64,000 nucleotides of DNA, from assembly GCA_010909165.1 (NCBI GenBank), contig VJWM01000193.1, forward strand, positions 186,001-250,000, read 5' to 3'. Below the pieces are notes generated by a model. That model ran no database searches. It was not told the DNA's origin and was given only the letters and a program-made list of their open reading frames with translations. This document shows positions 33,177-44,280 of the stretch, piece after piece. Made by a program: the position numbers and the translations under genes. Each line of letters opens with the position of its first letter. Within the stretch, counting starts at the first letter, position 1. The DNA comes from Anthoceros angustus. Its lineage: Eukaryota > Streptophyta > Anthocerotopsida > Anthocerotales > Anthocerotaceae.

Positions 33177-35119
33177 CGTGTGTAGTTCAGCAGAACGCCC
33201 CAAAAGTAGATCAATAGTTACAGATGTACGTAGGTATGTCATCGACTATAACATCAACATTTTCTGTCATTTCAGCACTGACAGCAGAGAACAGGTCAAC
33301 TAACATATGTGCACACGCTTGAAGAAACCTAACCATACGTTTTGAAAAACCTTTCTACTATACTGTTTTTTTGACCGTGCTTATAGTGCCTTTTGGACCA
33401 TCCACCTACACAGAAAGCTAAGGGAGGAGTCGAGGACTGGACTGCTCGACACAAAAGACCGGCCAACCCTTGCTCTGACTCGGGGTATTTTAAAATGGAT
33501 CCAAACATTGTGGATCTTCAGTTGTCTTTCCGACAGCTTCACTGGAAAGCGGTTGCACGGTAATGCAGGATTTACATAGCCTGTTGATTTGTGGGGCGTG
33601 AGGCACGGTGCACTGCTATGCGAACTCACAAACCATATTCTAAGATCCAGAGAGCAAGTCTTCAACAGCAAGCCCAAGCTCACGCCGTGTCACAGTGGCT
33701 CTGCATCGTGCACATAAAAAACCAACCGATATCACGACTTTGAAAGATAAGCCTTGCACGAGTCAAAATCCACCTTAGTAACCATGAAGTGAAGACTGTC
33801 AGATTTGCCCTGTTCAATTCCCCACGCACTAGTCTTATTCCACACAGAATCAAACCACAAGCAACCTCACACACCCCAGTCCTCACACCAGCCCGCATTC
33901 CACATCAGAGTAAGACTGCTCCACTTTACTACAAGACATCTCCAGAAAGAAACTCTTGTACGTAGTAATTTGTATTTGAAGAGTCACAGACACGCCAGCT
34001 AGCAATTCGCATAGGTGGAACCCAAGGAACAACTTCCAGCCACACCATGCCACACGCCCAGTCTGCAACGTCCAGCTTTGCTAAACCCACTCTTCATCCA
34101 GAAAACCGTTCCTTCGTGGTGGACGAAAATCAGAGGCCTCAGTCCAGTTTGAGTTCGGTTTTAACCTGGTTTCGTTACGGTCCGAAAGCAACAGGGTTAG
34201 GAGAATAATGACTCCGTTAGTTCATCGCGAGCATTACAACTACAGCATGTGAGCTAGGCCAAACACAAGTTGAGCACACAATGCATGAGCCTCATCAATA
34301 ATGTAACCACTGATAGCCGTTAGAGCAAGACAGGTTTAAAAAATAATGATGAGACTCCATGAGTTGGGCAGATGAACCCAACCATCTCTGCAGCTTAGCA
34401 GGTAAAAGGTCAGGGCCACCTCTGCGTTGATAGATTTCAGTGTCAGTAAGCAAAGACACCTGGCAAAGTCAAAACCTCACTCAGCTAACAAGGAAATACG
34501 GTCAGCACATCTGATGTTTGCTGAAAATTTAACAATTTCTAGCTTGTATCTGGCCTAAAAGAGAGACGAGGTCAGTCCAGCTGTAAAAGGCATCTTCACG
34601 GGGTCCAACAGTATACCACATAAGACCCAGGCTATTGTGACATCCAGCCTCTGCAACAACCTGGGGAGCTCAGTTAGGATCCACAGACAGCGCAATGACG
34701 ATCAGCACAATGAACTGAACTCTCCCGAGTTAGATCCAAATGCATGCCACAGACTCTCCAGTACCCCTAGCCAAATGGTATTCGCCTCTCAACCAGTCTT
34801 GTCACCTGCTAGAAAATCCGCCTCAAAATCTTCCTAATCGCCCGTGAACTGAGTGCCTTTCCTGCAATTATGATTTGTAACTTCGTAGCACCCAAAGCAC
34901 TTTAACAAAACATCAATAATAAGTTGCCTCAGGGGAACATATCTTCAGTGAAAGACCTGTGCCTCCACCCTGCCCATCCTCCTCGTGTCTCATTGCAGAA
35001 GGAGCAGTAGCCAACACCAGAATGTACAGGAGAAGTTAGCACACAGCAGCTCCTCTTGAAATCCTTTCAGAACGACTGCAGTTCCACATGTAAACTCAAC
35101 TTGGCAGTAACCAGGAGTA
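33177..35119. other. Intergenic and probable SF1 3' UTR
   Basis: No conserved ORF was recognised. The last several hundred bases before 35120 probably include the SF1 3' untranslated region, given the minus-strand stop at 35120-35122. Confidence 0.45.
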
Positions 35120-38100
35120 CTACCGGCTCATTTCGGACATGAACCGCTCATACTCCGACTCAACCGCATTGTTTTGCTGGCCATTTGTCGCAGAGACACT
35201 CGCAGTGTTTGCCCAAGGAGGTGGCATGCCACCAGGAGGTGGAGGTGGTGGCTGTGAAGGAGGTGCACTCGTTGGAGGAGGCGGGGGTGCTGAATAATAG
35301 CCAGCATATTGAGGCATGGGCATGTAAGAACTGCTTCCCATCGGGCCAACAGGTGCACTGGGAGGTCGAGTTCCTGGCCTGGGACCCATGACATTTATAG
35401 GGCTTGGAGGCATCCCAGGTATGCTCGGTCCAGCAGCAGGAGCACCTGGCAGTGTTCCTGCAGCCGGTGGCTGTGTTGGTTGTCCAGGTGGAGGGGGCCC
35501 TGATGGGGGAGCCCCTTGAGAAGGGAGTCCCGAGTACACACTGTAGGGTCCTCCGTAGATTGGAGGAGGCGGACCACGGGGAGGTCCACCAGGAGGTGGC
35601 GGTCCTGCAGGCGGTGGAGGCCCATACATATTACCTGGCGGCGGACCATACGGACTGTATGGCGGATGACCGCCAGGGGCCACCCAAGGCGGCATCCTCA
35701 TCTGTCCACCAGGGGGCCCCCGAGGTGGTTGCTGCTGTGAAGACTGCTGGGATGGTGGGGCCTGCGGTGGTGGCTGTTGTTGTTGTGGAGGAGGATATCC
35801 ACCACCCATCATCTCCATTCCACCTGGATGTGGCCCACCAGAAGGAGGAGGACGACCTGCGACTCGCACTGCTAAGATTTTACCATCAAGTCTATAACCG
35901 TTCATGTGAGCAACAGCCTGCGCTGCACAAGTAGAATCAGTATATTTCACAAACCCATAGCCCTTGCTAGATCCATTCATTCTGTCACGAATGACCTTAG
36001 CATCTTCCACCCGGCCAAATGGTGAAAACAGCCGCAAAAGACCCTCATCATCCACAGAATTGGGCAAGTACCCAACATATAGGTTTGAGTCATCACCATC
36101 CTTGCTGAACTTTGAACCACCACTAGTACCTGGAGGTCCCTGCTGATAGAAGCTATTAGCAAAGCCCTGCTGTTGAGGCATCCCACCAGTTCCTGGAGGG
36201 GTACCCATAGGGGGACCCATTGTTCCTGCTCCCACAAATGTGTCTGACAGACTACCCAGCCCTGGACTGCCGCCCATCCTTCCTGCACCCATACCTCCAC
36301 CGCCTGGTACTCCAGCACCGGCACTTCCAGAACTCGACCCACTTCCAGCACCTCCTGACCAGGGCCCCGCCTGACCCTGCGGACCTGGAAGGGATAGCTG
36401 AGGTCCAGCCTGCCCTCCGCTACGCCCAACATCTCCACTCCCACTACTGCCATCACCGCCTCCCAATTCAGCCAGAAAGCTCTTGTACTCATCATCCATC
36501 TTGTTGCCTTGCGTAGACCCCTTGAGCGGACAGTCAAGAGTAGGATGCCCACCGTCACCACAGATGCGGCAGCTCACGTCACTCTTGAAGGTAGAATGAC
36601 GGGCTGGGCACGCGTATTGACGATGACCCGGCTCTCCACATAACCGACAATACTCATCATCTCTGATAGTCCCATTAAGAGCTGCAAGCTCCCGAAGTTG
36701 AGCTCGCTTGTGCTCATTCCTCCCTTCCTCAACAGGTACCAACAATTTCTCAACCATCCCACCAGCCTTCTCCAAGCCATCAGCTGTATCTGCCTCTATC
36801 AACACATGCAGATCTTCATTCTCAGAAGGATCTGGCTTCATGTCACGTCTCTGCTGCGATCGACCTTCTTTCACCGAGCCCTTGCCCCGTATCACTATTT
36901 TCGCACCCGTTTCCCTTTCCATCCGCTTCTGAGTGTTGCCACGGGGGCCAATGATGAGACCAATGAAATTGTACCCAGGATACTCCTTCACCGGAATGTA
37001 CAACTTCTTGTACAGTTTCGGTGGCTTGTAATCCGCAGGAGGTTTGAAATGAGGATTCTTCTTGATCAACTGCGTGATAATCTCCTGTCTCTCCCTGGTC
37101 AACTTCTCTCGTGCCCTATACTCCCGGGTGTTTATCCTTATCCCCATATTATCATAAATGGGCTCCGGAGAAGGAGACCTCGCACCATCGGGCCTCTCAT
37201 CAAGAACCTGCAAGAAAACTCGCTCCATAAGCAGACAAAAACCCTCCTCACAAACGCAGCACAACCTCTTACGGCTCCCTCCGACCCACCTTGTCACACC
37301 CACAAACAACCATGCAAAACATACCCACCACCGAAGTCCATAAACCACAAAACCCCAGCACTCCCTTCAAGCAATCCTGCCATACCTGCCCCGTAGACAA
37401 CTTCCTATTAATATCCAGCAGCTTGATATTCAGCGCCTGCAACTCCGGATCCAACTCCACCCCACCAGTCAGCTCCTTCACGAACTCAGGAAGCTGAATC
37501 TGGCCGAGCAGCTGCTTCGGCGCATCATCAGCCCACCTGGACTTGCGCTTCTTCACACTCCCTTCCCCGTCCTGATTCTCCCCCTCCCCATCCGGCTGAG
37601 GCCCCCACCTACTCCGCCTCCTCTTCCCGGAGCCCCCATCCGCCGCAGCCACCTGACTCTGCGCAGCGTCCCCTGCCCCGCCGACCCATCACTCCCGGGC
37701 CGCTGCGACCCAGTGTCGTAACTGCTTCCGCCGCCCCTGTTCACAGCCTCCTCCTTCACCCCGTCTCCTGCCCCACTATCCCTATCATACCCTCGTCCCT
37801 CCCAGCAACCCCGCCATAGCCGTCATAGGTATAGTTCACCGCCGGCTTCCCCTCCTCCTGCCCCTGCGCGGCCATGTACTGCCCAGAATACTGCCCTGGG
37901 GTATACTCTACCGCCTCCCCGCTGGTGCTGATGCTGCCCTTCTCCCCTCGTAGCCCGCGTACTGCCCCTCGTAGCCCTGCTGCTGCGGCTGCTGCGCCGT
38001 CCCCAGCCCCTCCCGCCCTTGTACTCCGAGTAGTAGCACTCCCGGGGCTGCGTGTAGGGATCCACGGGGCCCCAGTGGCGGATCCACATACCCCTGAGCC

Positions 38101-38868
38101 GCCGTCCACCATGGCCCCCGGCATCTTGTCCTGCGTCCCGGCGGGGCCGCGTAGCCCGCGTACGAGTACTCGCTGGATCCGTGCTGCGACTGCCCGTTCT
38201 GCAGCGGAGCCGCCGCCGCCTCCTCCTGCCCGCTTCCCGGAAGCTGCTCCGAAGCCCCTGCGCCTGCAGCCAGTGCGGCATCACCACCTTGCTCTGCCCT
38301 GGGGCCTGCCCCTGCGCGGCCATGTACTGCCCAGAATACTGCCCCGGGGTATACTCTACCGCCTCCCCGCTGGTGCTGATGCTGCCCTTCTCCCCTCGTA
38401 GCCCGCGTACTGCCCCTCGTAGCCCTGCTGCTGCGGCTGCTGCGCCGTCCCCAGCCCCTCCCGCCCTTGTACTCCGAGTAGTAGCACTCCCGGGGCTGCG
38501 TGTAGGGATCCACGGGGCCCCAGTGGCGGATCCACATACCCCTGAGCCGCCGTCCACCATGGCCCCCCCGGCATCTTGTCCTGCGTCCCCGGCGGGGCCG
38601 CGTAGCCCGCGTACGAGTACTCGCTGGATCCGTGCTGCGACTGCCCGTTCTGCAGCGGAGCCGCCGCCGCCTCCTCCTGCCCGCTTCCCGGAAGCTGCTC
38701 CGAAGCCCCCTGCGCCTGCAGCCAGTGCGGCATCACCACCTTGCTCTGCCCTGGGGCCTGCCCTTGCGCGCTCGCTCCCGCCCCGTGTGCTCCCAGCGGC
38801 GGCCCTACCGTGGCCTCCAAGCTCGCCAGGAACGCCTCTGCCGCAGCTGTGGCTGCCTCCGGCTCCAT
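35120..38868 (-). CDS. SF1: Splicing factor SF1 / branchpoint-binding protein (plant type)
   Basis: SF1/BBP recognises the intron branch point during early spliceosome assembly. Exon 2 (37207-35120) is intact: RSPSPEP phospho-motif, KH-QUA2 domain ([19 protein letters not shown]), two zinc knuckles ([28 protein letters not shown]), then the plant-specific RRM ([23 protein letters not shown]) and a Pro-rich C-terminus ending [10 protein letters not shown]. Exon 1 (to 37386) has two U2AF-ligand motifs ([17 protein letters not shown]) and the helix hairpin. A GT-AG intron at 37208-37385 joins TGQ to VLDERP. The start is taken as the ATG at 38868 ([15 protein letters not shown]); a downstream ATG at 37652 gives a shorter form. 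The Gly/Gln/Tyr-rich N-terminal part is frame-broken and duplicated. Identity is very secure; the N-terminus is not. Confidence 0.95.
37208..37385 (-). other. SF1 intron
   Basis: On the minus strand the donor is GGCAG|GTATGG and the acceptor CTTGCAG|GTTCTT. Splicing joins the helix-hairpin exon to the KH exon in phase 0, as in other plant SF1 proteins. Confidence 0.85.
37868..38770. repeat. 450-bp tandem duplication in SF1 exon 1
   Basis: 'gcggccatgtactgcccaga' recurs at about 37870 and 38318, and the following 450 bases repeat nearly perfectly (one or two base indels, e.g. in 'ggcccccggcat' against 'ggcccccccggcat'). The repeated segment codes for Gly/Gln/Tyr-rich sequence in shifting frames. 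Confidence 0.9.
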
Positions 38869-39321
38869 GCCGTTGCCTCCAGCTCCAAGATCGCACTGCT
38901 TGCAAATCGAATCACGATTCACGAATCGCGCGCCTCACTCGTGCAGATCCCGCCACGACCTAAGCCTCGGCTCGCTTGCTCGGCAGGAACGTACGCAGTC
39001 GCCGCCCAGCTCGCCCTCGAGGAGCCTCGGTGAAGGGAGAGCTTGTCTGCCCTAATGGCCGGCTGGTGGGTCACCTGAAGCGAGATAAATAGAAGCGAAA
39101 CAGAAAAACAAAACTGCGGGCTTCTCGCTAGAAAACGAAAACTGCGGATTACCGAGAACCTGGTGACCGGGAACCGGGGTTATTCGGTTATCCGGTCGCC
39201 ACACCTACGAGGGGAAGGATGATGTGAGACCCTGGTTTTGGGTTCAATGTTCGGATTCTGAGGTCGGAGGATCGAGGAAGAAGGAGGCTCATGTCGGACA
39301 GCGAGATGCTTGCGAGCGAGC
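38869..39321. promoter_or_regulatory. Divergent promoter interval between SF1 and the SANT/DUF3755 gene
   Basis: Only about 450 bp separates the two inferred start codons, which point away from each other, so both core promoters must lie here. A weak TATA-like 'gataaatag' is at about 39082. A 14-codon upstream ORF (ATG at 39291, stop 39333-39335) overlaps the SANT start at 39322 in another frame and could lower its translation. Confidence 0.55.
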
Positions 39322-40685
39322 ATGGCCCAAGCTAATGGAAGCCAGGCCAATTGGATGGTGGAGCTTGCGCACGATCCAGGGCTGTCCCTGGATTGGTCTG
39401 CGGAGGAGCAGGCCATTTTGGATGATGGACTGAACAGGTACGGGGTTGGAGCTGTGGGGCAGCTTGTGGGTGATGGGTTGGAAGGAGTCTGGTTGGAAAG
39501 AGCATTGATTTGTCGGGTGTTGGTGCTGTGGTTTGTGAGGCTTGTGGTTTCTTCTCACCTGACATGGCTGGTGTGGTGATGCAGTTATGCGAATGAAGCG
39601 AGCCTCCTGGTGAAGTACCTCAAGATTGCGAATGACCTGCCTGAGAAGACAGTGCGTGATGTGGCACTGCGGTGCAGATGGATGACGGTACATTTTCTTG
39701 TTTCCGAGCTGTGCAGGTACTTCACCCTTGTTTCCATGAAAAGAATCAGCTCTGATTTTGATGGGTGTTCGGCCTTGATCAGAAGAAGGAGAATGGGAAG
39801 AGGAGAAAAGCGGATGAGCAGGTATTGAGCAGATCGAAATTGAAGGATGCTAAAAAGGTATGGGTATTGCGGGTTACGGTCTGTGAGTTGGTGTGAGCTG
39901 TGAGTCTTCGCGTGTTGTTCACCTCGTAGTGTCCGTTACGGTAGTCTGATTCGGTAAACACTGCTCATCCTGTGGAAAGTGATGGCACTCTGTGACCTAC
40001 TTATCACAGGAGAAATTTCCAGATTCCACATCGAGGCCGGTCATTGCAGCAACAAGGTCGGCAGTTCCGATGTACACTCCCCCACCTCCTCCTATCGACA
40101 ACGATGATGGCATCTCTAACGACGGTACGTGACCTCATGTGCGTTGCAGATGTGTGTGTAACAGCTTTGCAAGTCAGAAAGACAATCATGCTGCTACTCT
40201 GCATTTCCCTCTGTGTCACAGTTATAGGAGGCACAACGGGCAAGCTATTTGAGCTGAACGCACAGGTCATAGCTCAAATTCGAAGCAACCTTGCAGCTTG
40301 CAAGGTATGGCCCTTTTCCTTAGCTGCTCTTCCGTCTAAGATTTCAGGTTAAGCTGCCGCTGATACCTTGGTGGAAATCTGCAGCTGCAGGAAAATACGG
40401 AACTTCTGTCCAAGTTCAGGGACAACATTCTGGCCATCATGGAAGGGTGAGCATCAATACTGGCAGCTGGAACAAACCCTAAAGAGTAAACGATGGAAAA
40501 AGACTTTCAGGAGGCCAAAACGTGTTTCTAACTAGACCTTCTTTCTCTGTGTGCACAGGATGACCACCATGCCTGGCATCATGAGTCAAATGCCTGCTCT
40601 CCCTGTAAACCTCAACACCGAACTAGCAGATCAGATCCTGTCGCCCTTGCCCCCTCCAACCTCCAGCCCCATGTCCGTGCAATGA
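39322..40685 (+). CDS. SANT/Myb-like protein with C-terminal DUF3755, seven exons
   Basis: Exons by GT-AG signals: 39322-39437, 39585-39687, 39783-39857, 40010-40124, 40222-40304, 40385-40446, 40559-40685. All joins keep frame. The N-terminal SANT domain reads LSLDWSAEEQAILDDGLN, ASLLVKYLKIANDLPEKTVR, DVALRCRWMTKKENGKRRK. A Pro-rich linker (MYTPPPPPIDNDD) leads to the DUF3755 end: TGKLFELNAQVIAQIRSNLA, LQENTELLSKFRDNILAIME, MPGIMSQMPALPVNLN. This matches a small conserved plant family (Arabidopsis At3g07565 type) thought to act in chromatin or transcription complexes; the exact role here is inference. Length is about 227 residues, normal for the family. No coding defect was seen. Confidence 0.9.
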
Positions 40686-40757
40686 CTAGGGCGGACGGAA
40701 GGTAGTGTACATTGTATATCATGTCTGTAATCACAGCCGGTTAGGGCTTGGGCGGGC

Positions 40758-41090
40758 TCATGGTTTGTGCAACCTGCTCCAGTTCTCCCGAGCCTTGTGG
40801 GCTGCATCCTTGGCTCTAGCAAGCTCCGCGTCGGTGAAACGGTGCTCCACCACTCCCAGCGGCCCAGGCTGCAGGACCTCGATCACGCTCTCCAAGTCCC
40901 TCTCCAATTCCCTGCCACCACCACCTTGTGTTACTTCAATTCTTCCTGCTAGCTGGCTAACAAATCGAACTTCTGACCTCAACGACGTTCTCGCTCGACT
41001 GAGAAGCTGGAGGATCCTCTGTGGCCCCATGTGCTCCAACTGGTGAAAGTGCGGTCTATCGTCACTCCTGTGCTGTGTGCACCTTTGCAT
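40758..41090 (-). CDS. Hypothetical 110-aa protein, convergent with the SANT gene
   Basis: The minus-strand ORF reads GPQRILQLLSRARTSLRSEV, FVSQLAGRIEVTQGG, LERDLESVIEVLQPGPLG, VVEHRFTDAELARAKDAAHK. Composition and heptad-like spacing suggest a helical protein and real coding sequence, perhaps the last exon of a larger gene. The family was not recognised. It ends 72 bp from the SANT gene stop, tail to tail. Confidence 0.45.
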   Translation of the reverse strand: MQRCTQHRSDDRPHFHQLEHMGPQRILQLLSRARTSLRSEVRFVSQLAGRIEVTQGGGGRELERDLESVIEVLQPGPLGVVEHRFTDAELARAKDAAHKARENWSRLHKP

Positions 41091-41329
41091 CGCAAGTTAG
41101 CTCTTGCATCTTACCAGTTAGGCATTATATATGATAAATGTAATTTTATGTCCGGAGCGTAGGTGCTCCTCCTCATCAACGTGATCCTCCGGGTGTTTAC
41201 GAGGCTGTGCTCCGGCATACTCGGGCTCATTTTATCGCTACTTATATTCAATAGTTGATGACGTGTCATATGAAAGGCCTTACTATGGCCTAGGGTTCCG
41301 GTGCCATAAGGAAGTGCTTCCGTGCCCTA

Positions 41330-41970
41330 AGGACGTTGGCCTCCAAATTCGAGTGGGCAGCGCAGGGATACATTACGGCCAAAGTTCACAAGTACACCTC
41401 CCTGTATGAAGACCGGGCTTTCATTCCTTCATTCCCTTTGCTATTGAGTAGGCATGGTGCAGCATCTTCGACTTCACACTACGGCCAAGGTTCACAAGTA
41501 CACCTTCATGCACGGAAGGCCATGCTTTCTTTCCCCTTGCTGTTGACTAGGCCTAGTGCAGCATCTTCGTCTCCACACTACGGCCAAGGTTCACAAGTAC
41601 ACCTCCATGCAGGAAAGCCATGCTTTCATTCCCCTTGCTATTGAGTAGGCCTAGTGCAGCATCTTCGGCTCCACACTACGGTCAAGGTTCACAAGTACAC
41701 CTCCATGCAGGAAGGCCATGCTTTCATTCCCCTTGCTATTGAGTAGGCCTGGTGCAGCATCTTGCTTCGGTGGTAAGCAGGCCCTTCCTTATTCAAAACT
41801 ATGACTTCTTCGGAGCCATAGGTAGCTTCAGGGTTAATAATCGGGGGCTAGTCTCCCTTGGCCTAGGGCCCTCTAGAGAGTTGTTCCCCTTGCCCAGTGT
41901 AGATAAGATAGTCGCTTCTCTCTGCATATTGATAAAGTCTCCACATTTTCTCTTCCTTATTCAATAAAGT
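41330..41970 (+). mobile_element. LINE 3' fragment with a 95-bp tandem array in its endonuclease region
   Basis: The word 'cacactacggccaaggttca' (with point variants) starts four units of about 95-100 bases between 41360 and 41750. Each encodes AKVHKYTS..., a Glu-His-like AFIPL..., then a stop, which matches the AKVHKYSP/HAFIPLSIE part of the LINE at 49.3 kb. It continues as VVSRPF..., GSF... and 'gggggctagtctccct', the LINE 3' end, and finishes 'ttattcaataaagtgtaag'. It is a related but different LINE copy with an internal expansion. Confidence 0.75.
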
Positions 41971-42585
41971 GTAAGAAATTTCTTTCGCACAAGTACCTAG
42001 TTATAGTAGATATTTGAAATAATATATAATATATAATATATTATTATTATTATTAAATAGTAAATAATATTATTATATATATTGCATGTATAATTTGTTG
42101 GATATATACTTTTGATAGTATATATGTGTGTAGAAAATAACTTCAGAGAGGGGCCTCACTATGTGCCAATTTGAAGTGTAGGCTTCTATGCCAGTATTTT
42201 TTTATATTTTTTAAATGGTTCTAAAAATATTTATTTTGGTTCCTAGCAATATAAAATCTTTATGGTAATGTTGCACCAAGGGCAAAAAATAAAATGATGT
42301 ACAATAGAATTAGAATAAATTATAATAGTGTTCTCCAAAAGTGAAGTATAACTTCATAAATTCTTTTTGAAACCCTGTCAAAATCTTGGACCTCAATAGA
42401 AAATAAGTTTTTGCTGGAAATCACCAGCTGATTATATCAATAGACAAATATGCATGAAGATTTGGAACTAATAGCTCTTATATGTTGAGCTTCTTATATA
42501 TTAGCTCTAAAGCGACAAGGTAGAAAAGACACATAAATATGTCCTAGTGGGAGAAAAGCATCTTGCACTAGCATATGCATGCACA
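41971..42585. other. AT-rich 5' flank of the ciliary-type gene
   Basis: It contains runs such as 'taatatataatatattatta' near 42020-42080. No gene is seen. It probably includes the promoter of the gene starting at 42586. Confidence 0.45.
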
Positions 42586-44133
42586 ATGCAAAAAGGGGAG
42601 AAGAAAGACAAAGGAGACAAGGGGGAGAAAGGAAAAGATGATAAAAACAAAAAATCAAGCAAAAAAAATGCAAAGAATGTGGAACTTGAGCCCGAGCCAG
42701 AAGTTAAGGTAGAAGAAGAGGACCCTGAGCTGGCTAAAAGATTTAAGTACAAACAAGATATAATTATAGAGCAAGTGAAGGACTTCTACGAGAAAACAAC
42801 AAATGTCATTGAAGCTGCAAAGTGAGAAGAAAAGTTGTTGTAACTTTTCAAATAAAGTAACACTTTGAAGAGATGTTGTGGTATTGCAGATTCTTGGCTG
42901 AAATATTAGGATTTCAGGAATATACTGTGAATGCACGACAAGCCATCTTTTTGGACTACTGCTTGGGTATCTTGATGTAGGGTTTGTGCTTCAATAAGAT
43001 TTACCACCACACATTTCTATAAAGTACTCTCACTCTCAATATCATGACTCATTGTAACATTTAGGTTTGCGAAGGAAGCAGGCTTTAATTTGGATCAATG
43101 TCTGCTATTGTACAAAATTGGTTTGGAGCTCATGTACATACTTACAGGTGCGCTTCTTAAATCAATATGTGATCCATAGAGTCAGCATGAACGAATTCAA
43201 AAATAAAATGTGTATTTTTTGCTAAATATATTTTTCTATGTATCAGGAGGGGGCGTTTTTGCAGAGGCCGAAAAATTCTTTAAAGAACGATTTTTTTTCC
43301 TCTGTGTGAAGGAGTATGGCAAGGATATCATGTTGCCATTTTCCAATGTAGATATGAAGAAGATAACACGTTTCTTTACAACCACGTGAGCCTGTATGCG
43401 TGCTTCTATGCTATGATTGACTAGCTATGATGCTAATGAAAAGAAGATTCAAGACGTTCCACACAAATGCACATTTTACAGGTTCTTTCAGCACTACTCC
43501 TTATATCGATACAGCTTTCTCAAAGAGCCGGTTGTGATCACCAAGGAGCAGAAAGTGACAGTACAAACAGCAAAGACTCTGCCACTATTTCATGCATTTA
43601 CTAATGAGGAGCTAGAACTTATCCAGGTGATGAACACATAAACTGAACATTATGTTAATGTTAACCTTCTACATATCGTTGTATGCTTAGTTGGGTATGG
43701 TGTTTAGATAAGGGAGGAAGCAATCAAGGTCACGCCGAGTTGGAGAAAACGAGAGGAGGCTGCAAAGAAGGTCGCAATGATGCACTGCGGTTGCCGCAGC
43801 ACACAATTGTTGGAGAACCAACGGAAGCCTCAAAGTCTCGAGGAAGCAATAGAGTTTGCTGTACGGGAGAAGGTTGCGGAGTCCAAAAAGATTCTAGAAG
43901 AAGAATACAATGACCGAGAAGCTGCTTTGATCACTAAATTTAATTCTCTAGATGCAACAACAATACGGTCATCAATAGCCAAAGGACCAACCTCTCCATC
44001 ACAAAAAATAAACACCCCAACTTCATCTAAAACAACTGCTTCATCACCATTGAAGACACCGAATTCGCCCAAATCTACAACTTCCCCTAAAACCCCTTCC
44101 TCTCCAAAATCTCCAAGTCTCACTAAGAAATGA
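42586..44133 (+). CDS. CABCOCO1-like (C10orf107-like) ciliary protein, six exons
   Basis: Exons: 42586-42822, 42890-42966, 43065-43147, 43247-43385, 43482-43626, 43708-44133, all with GT-AG borders. The N-terminus is Lys/Asp/Gly-rich (KKDKGDKGEKGKDDK) and acidic. The core reads FLAEILGFQEYTVNARQAIF, LDYC, FAKEAGFNLDQCLLLYKIG, RFFQHYSLYRYSFL, LPLFHAFTNEELELI, resembling the animal ciliary-associated calcium-binding coiled-coil protein family as I remember it. A coiled coil (EEAIEFAVREKVAESKKILE) and a Ser/Pro/Lys tail (SPKTPSSPKSPS) follow. One base seems missing at the exon 2/3 join. A flagellar role would suit motile sperm. The assignment is from pattern memory only. Confidence 0.6.
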
Positions 44134-44280
44134 AAATAAGTTTTGTATAATACAAATAAAAAATAATTTAAGACACTGATCAACAAAACCTTGGTCCTTA
44201 TGTAATTTTAATACCTATTCACCTTCTTACTAAATCAAGACTAGGATAGAGCTAAGCACATATATTATACCACATATATC

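Noticed and set aside
35404-36561. Long ORFs on both strands across SF1 exon 2 and the GC-rich N-terminal exon
   Set aside because: They are shadows of the SF1 frame, produced by Gly/Pro-rich codons; only the SF1 frame shows KH, zinc-knuckle and RRM motifs.
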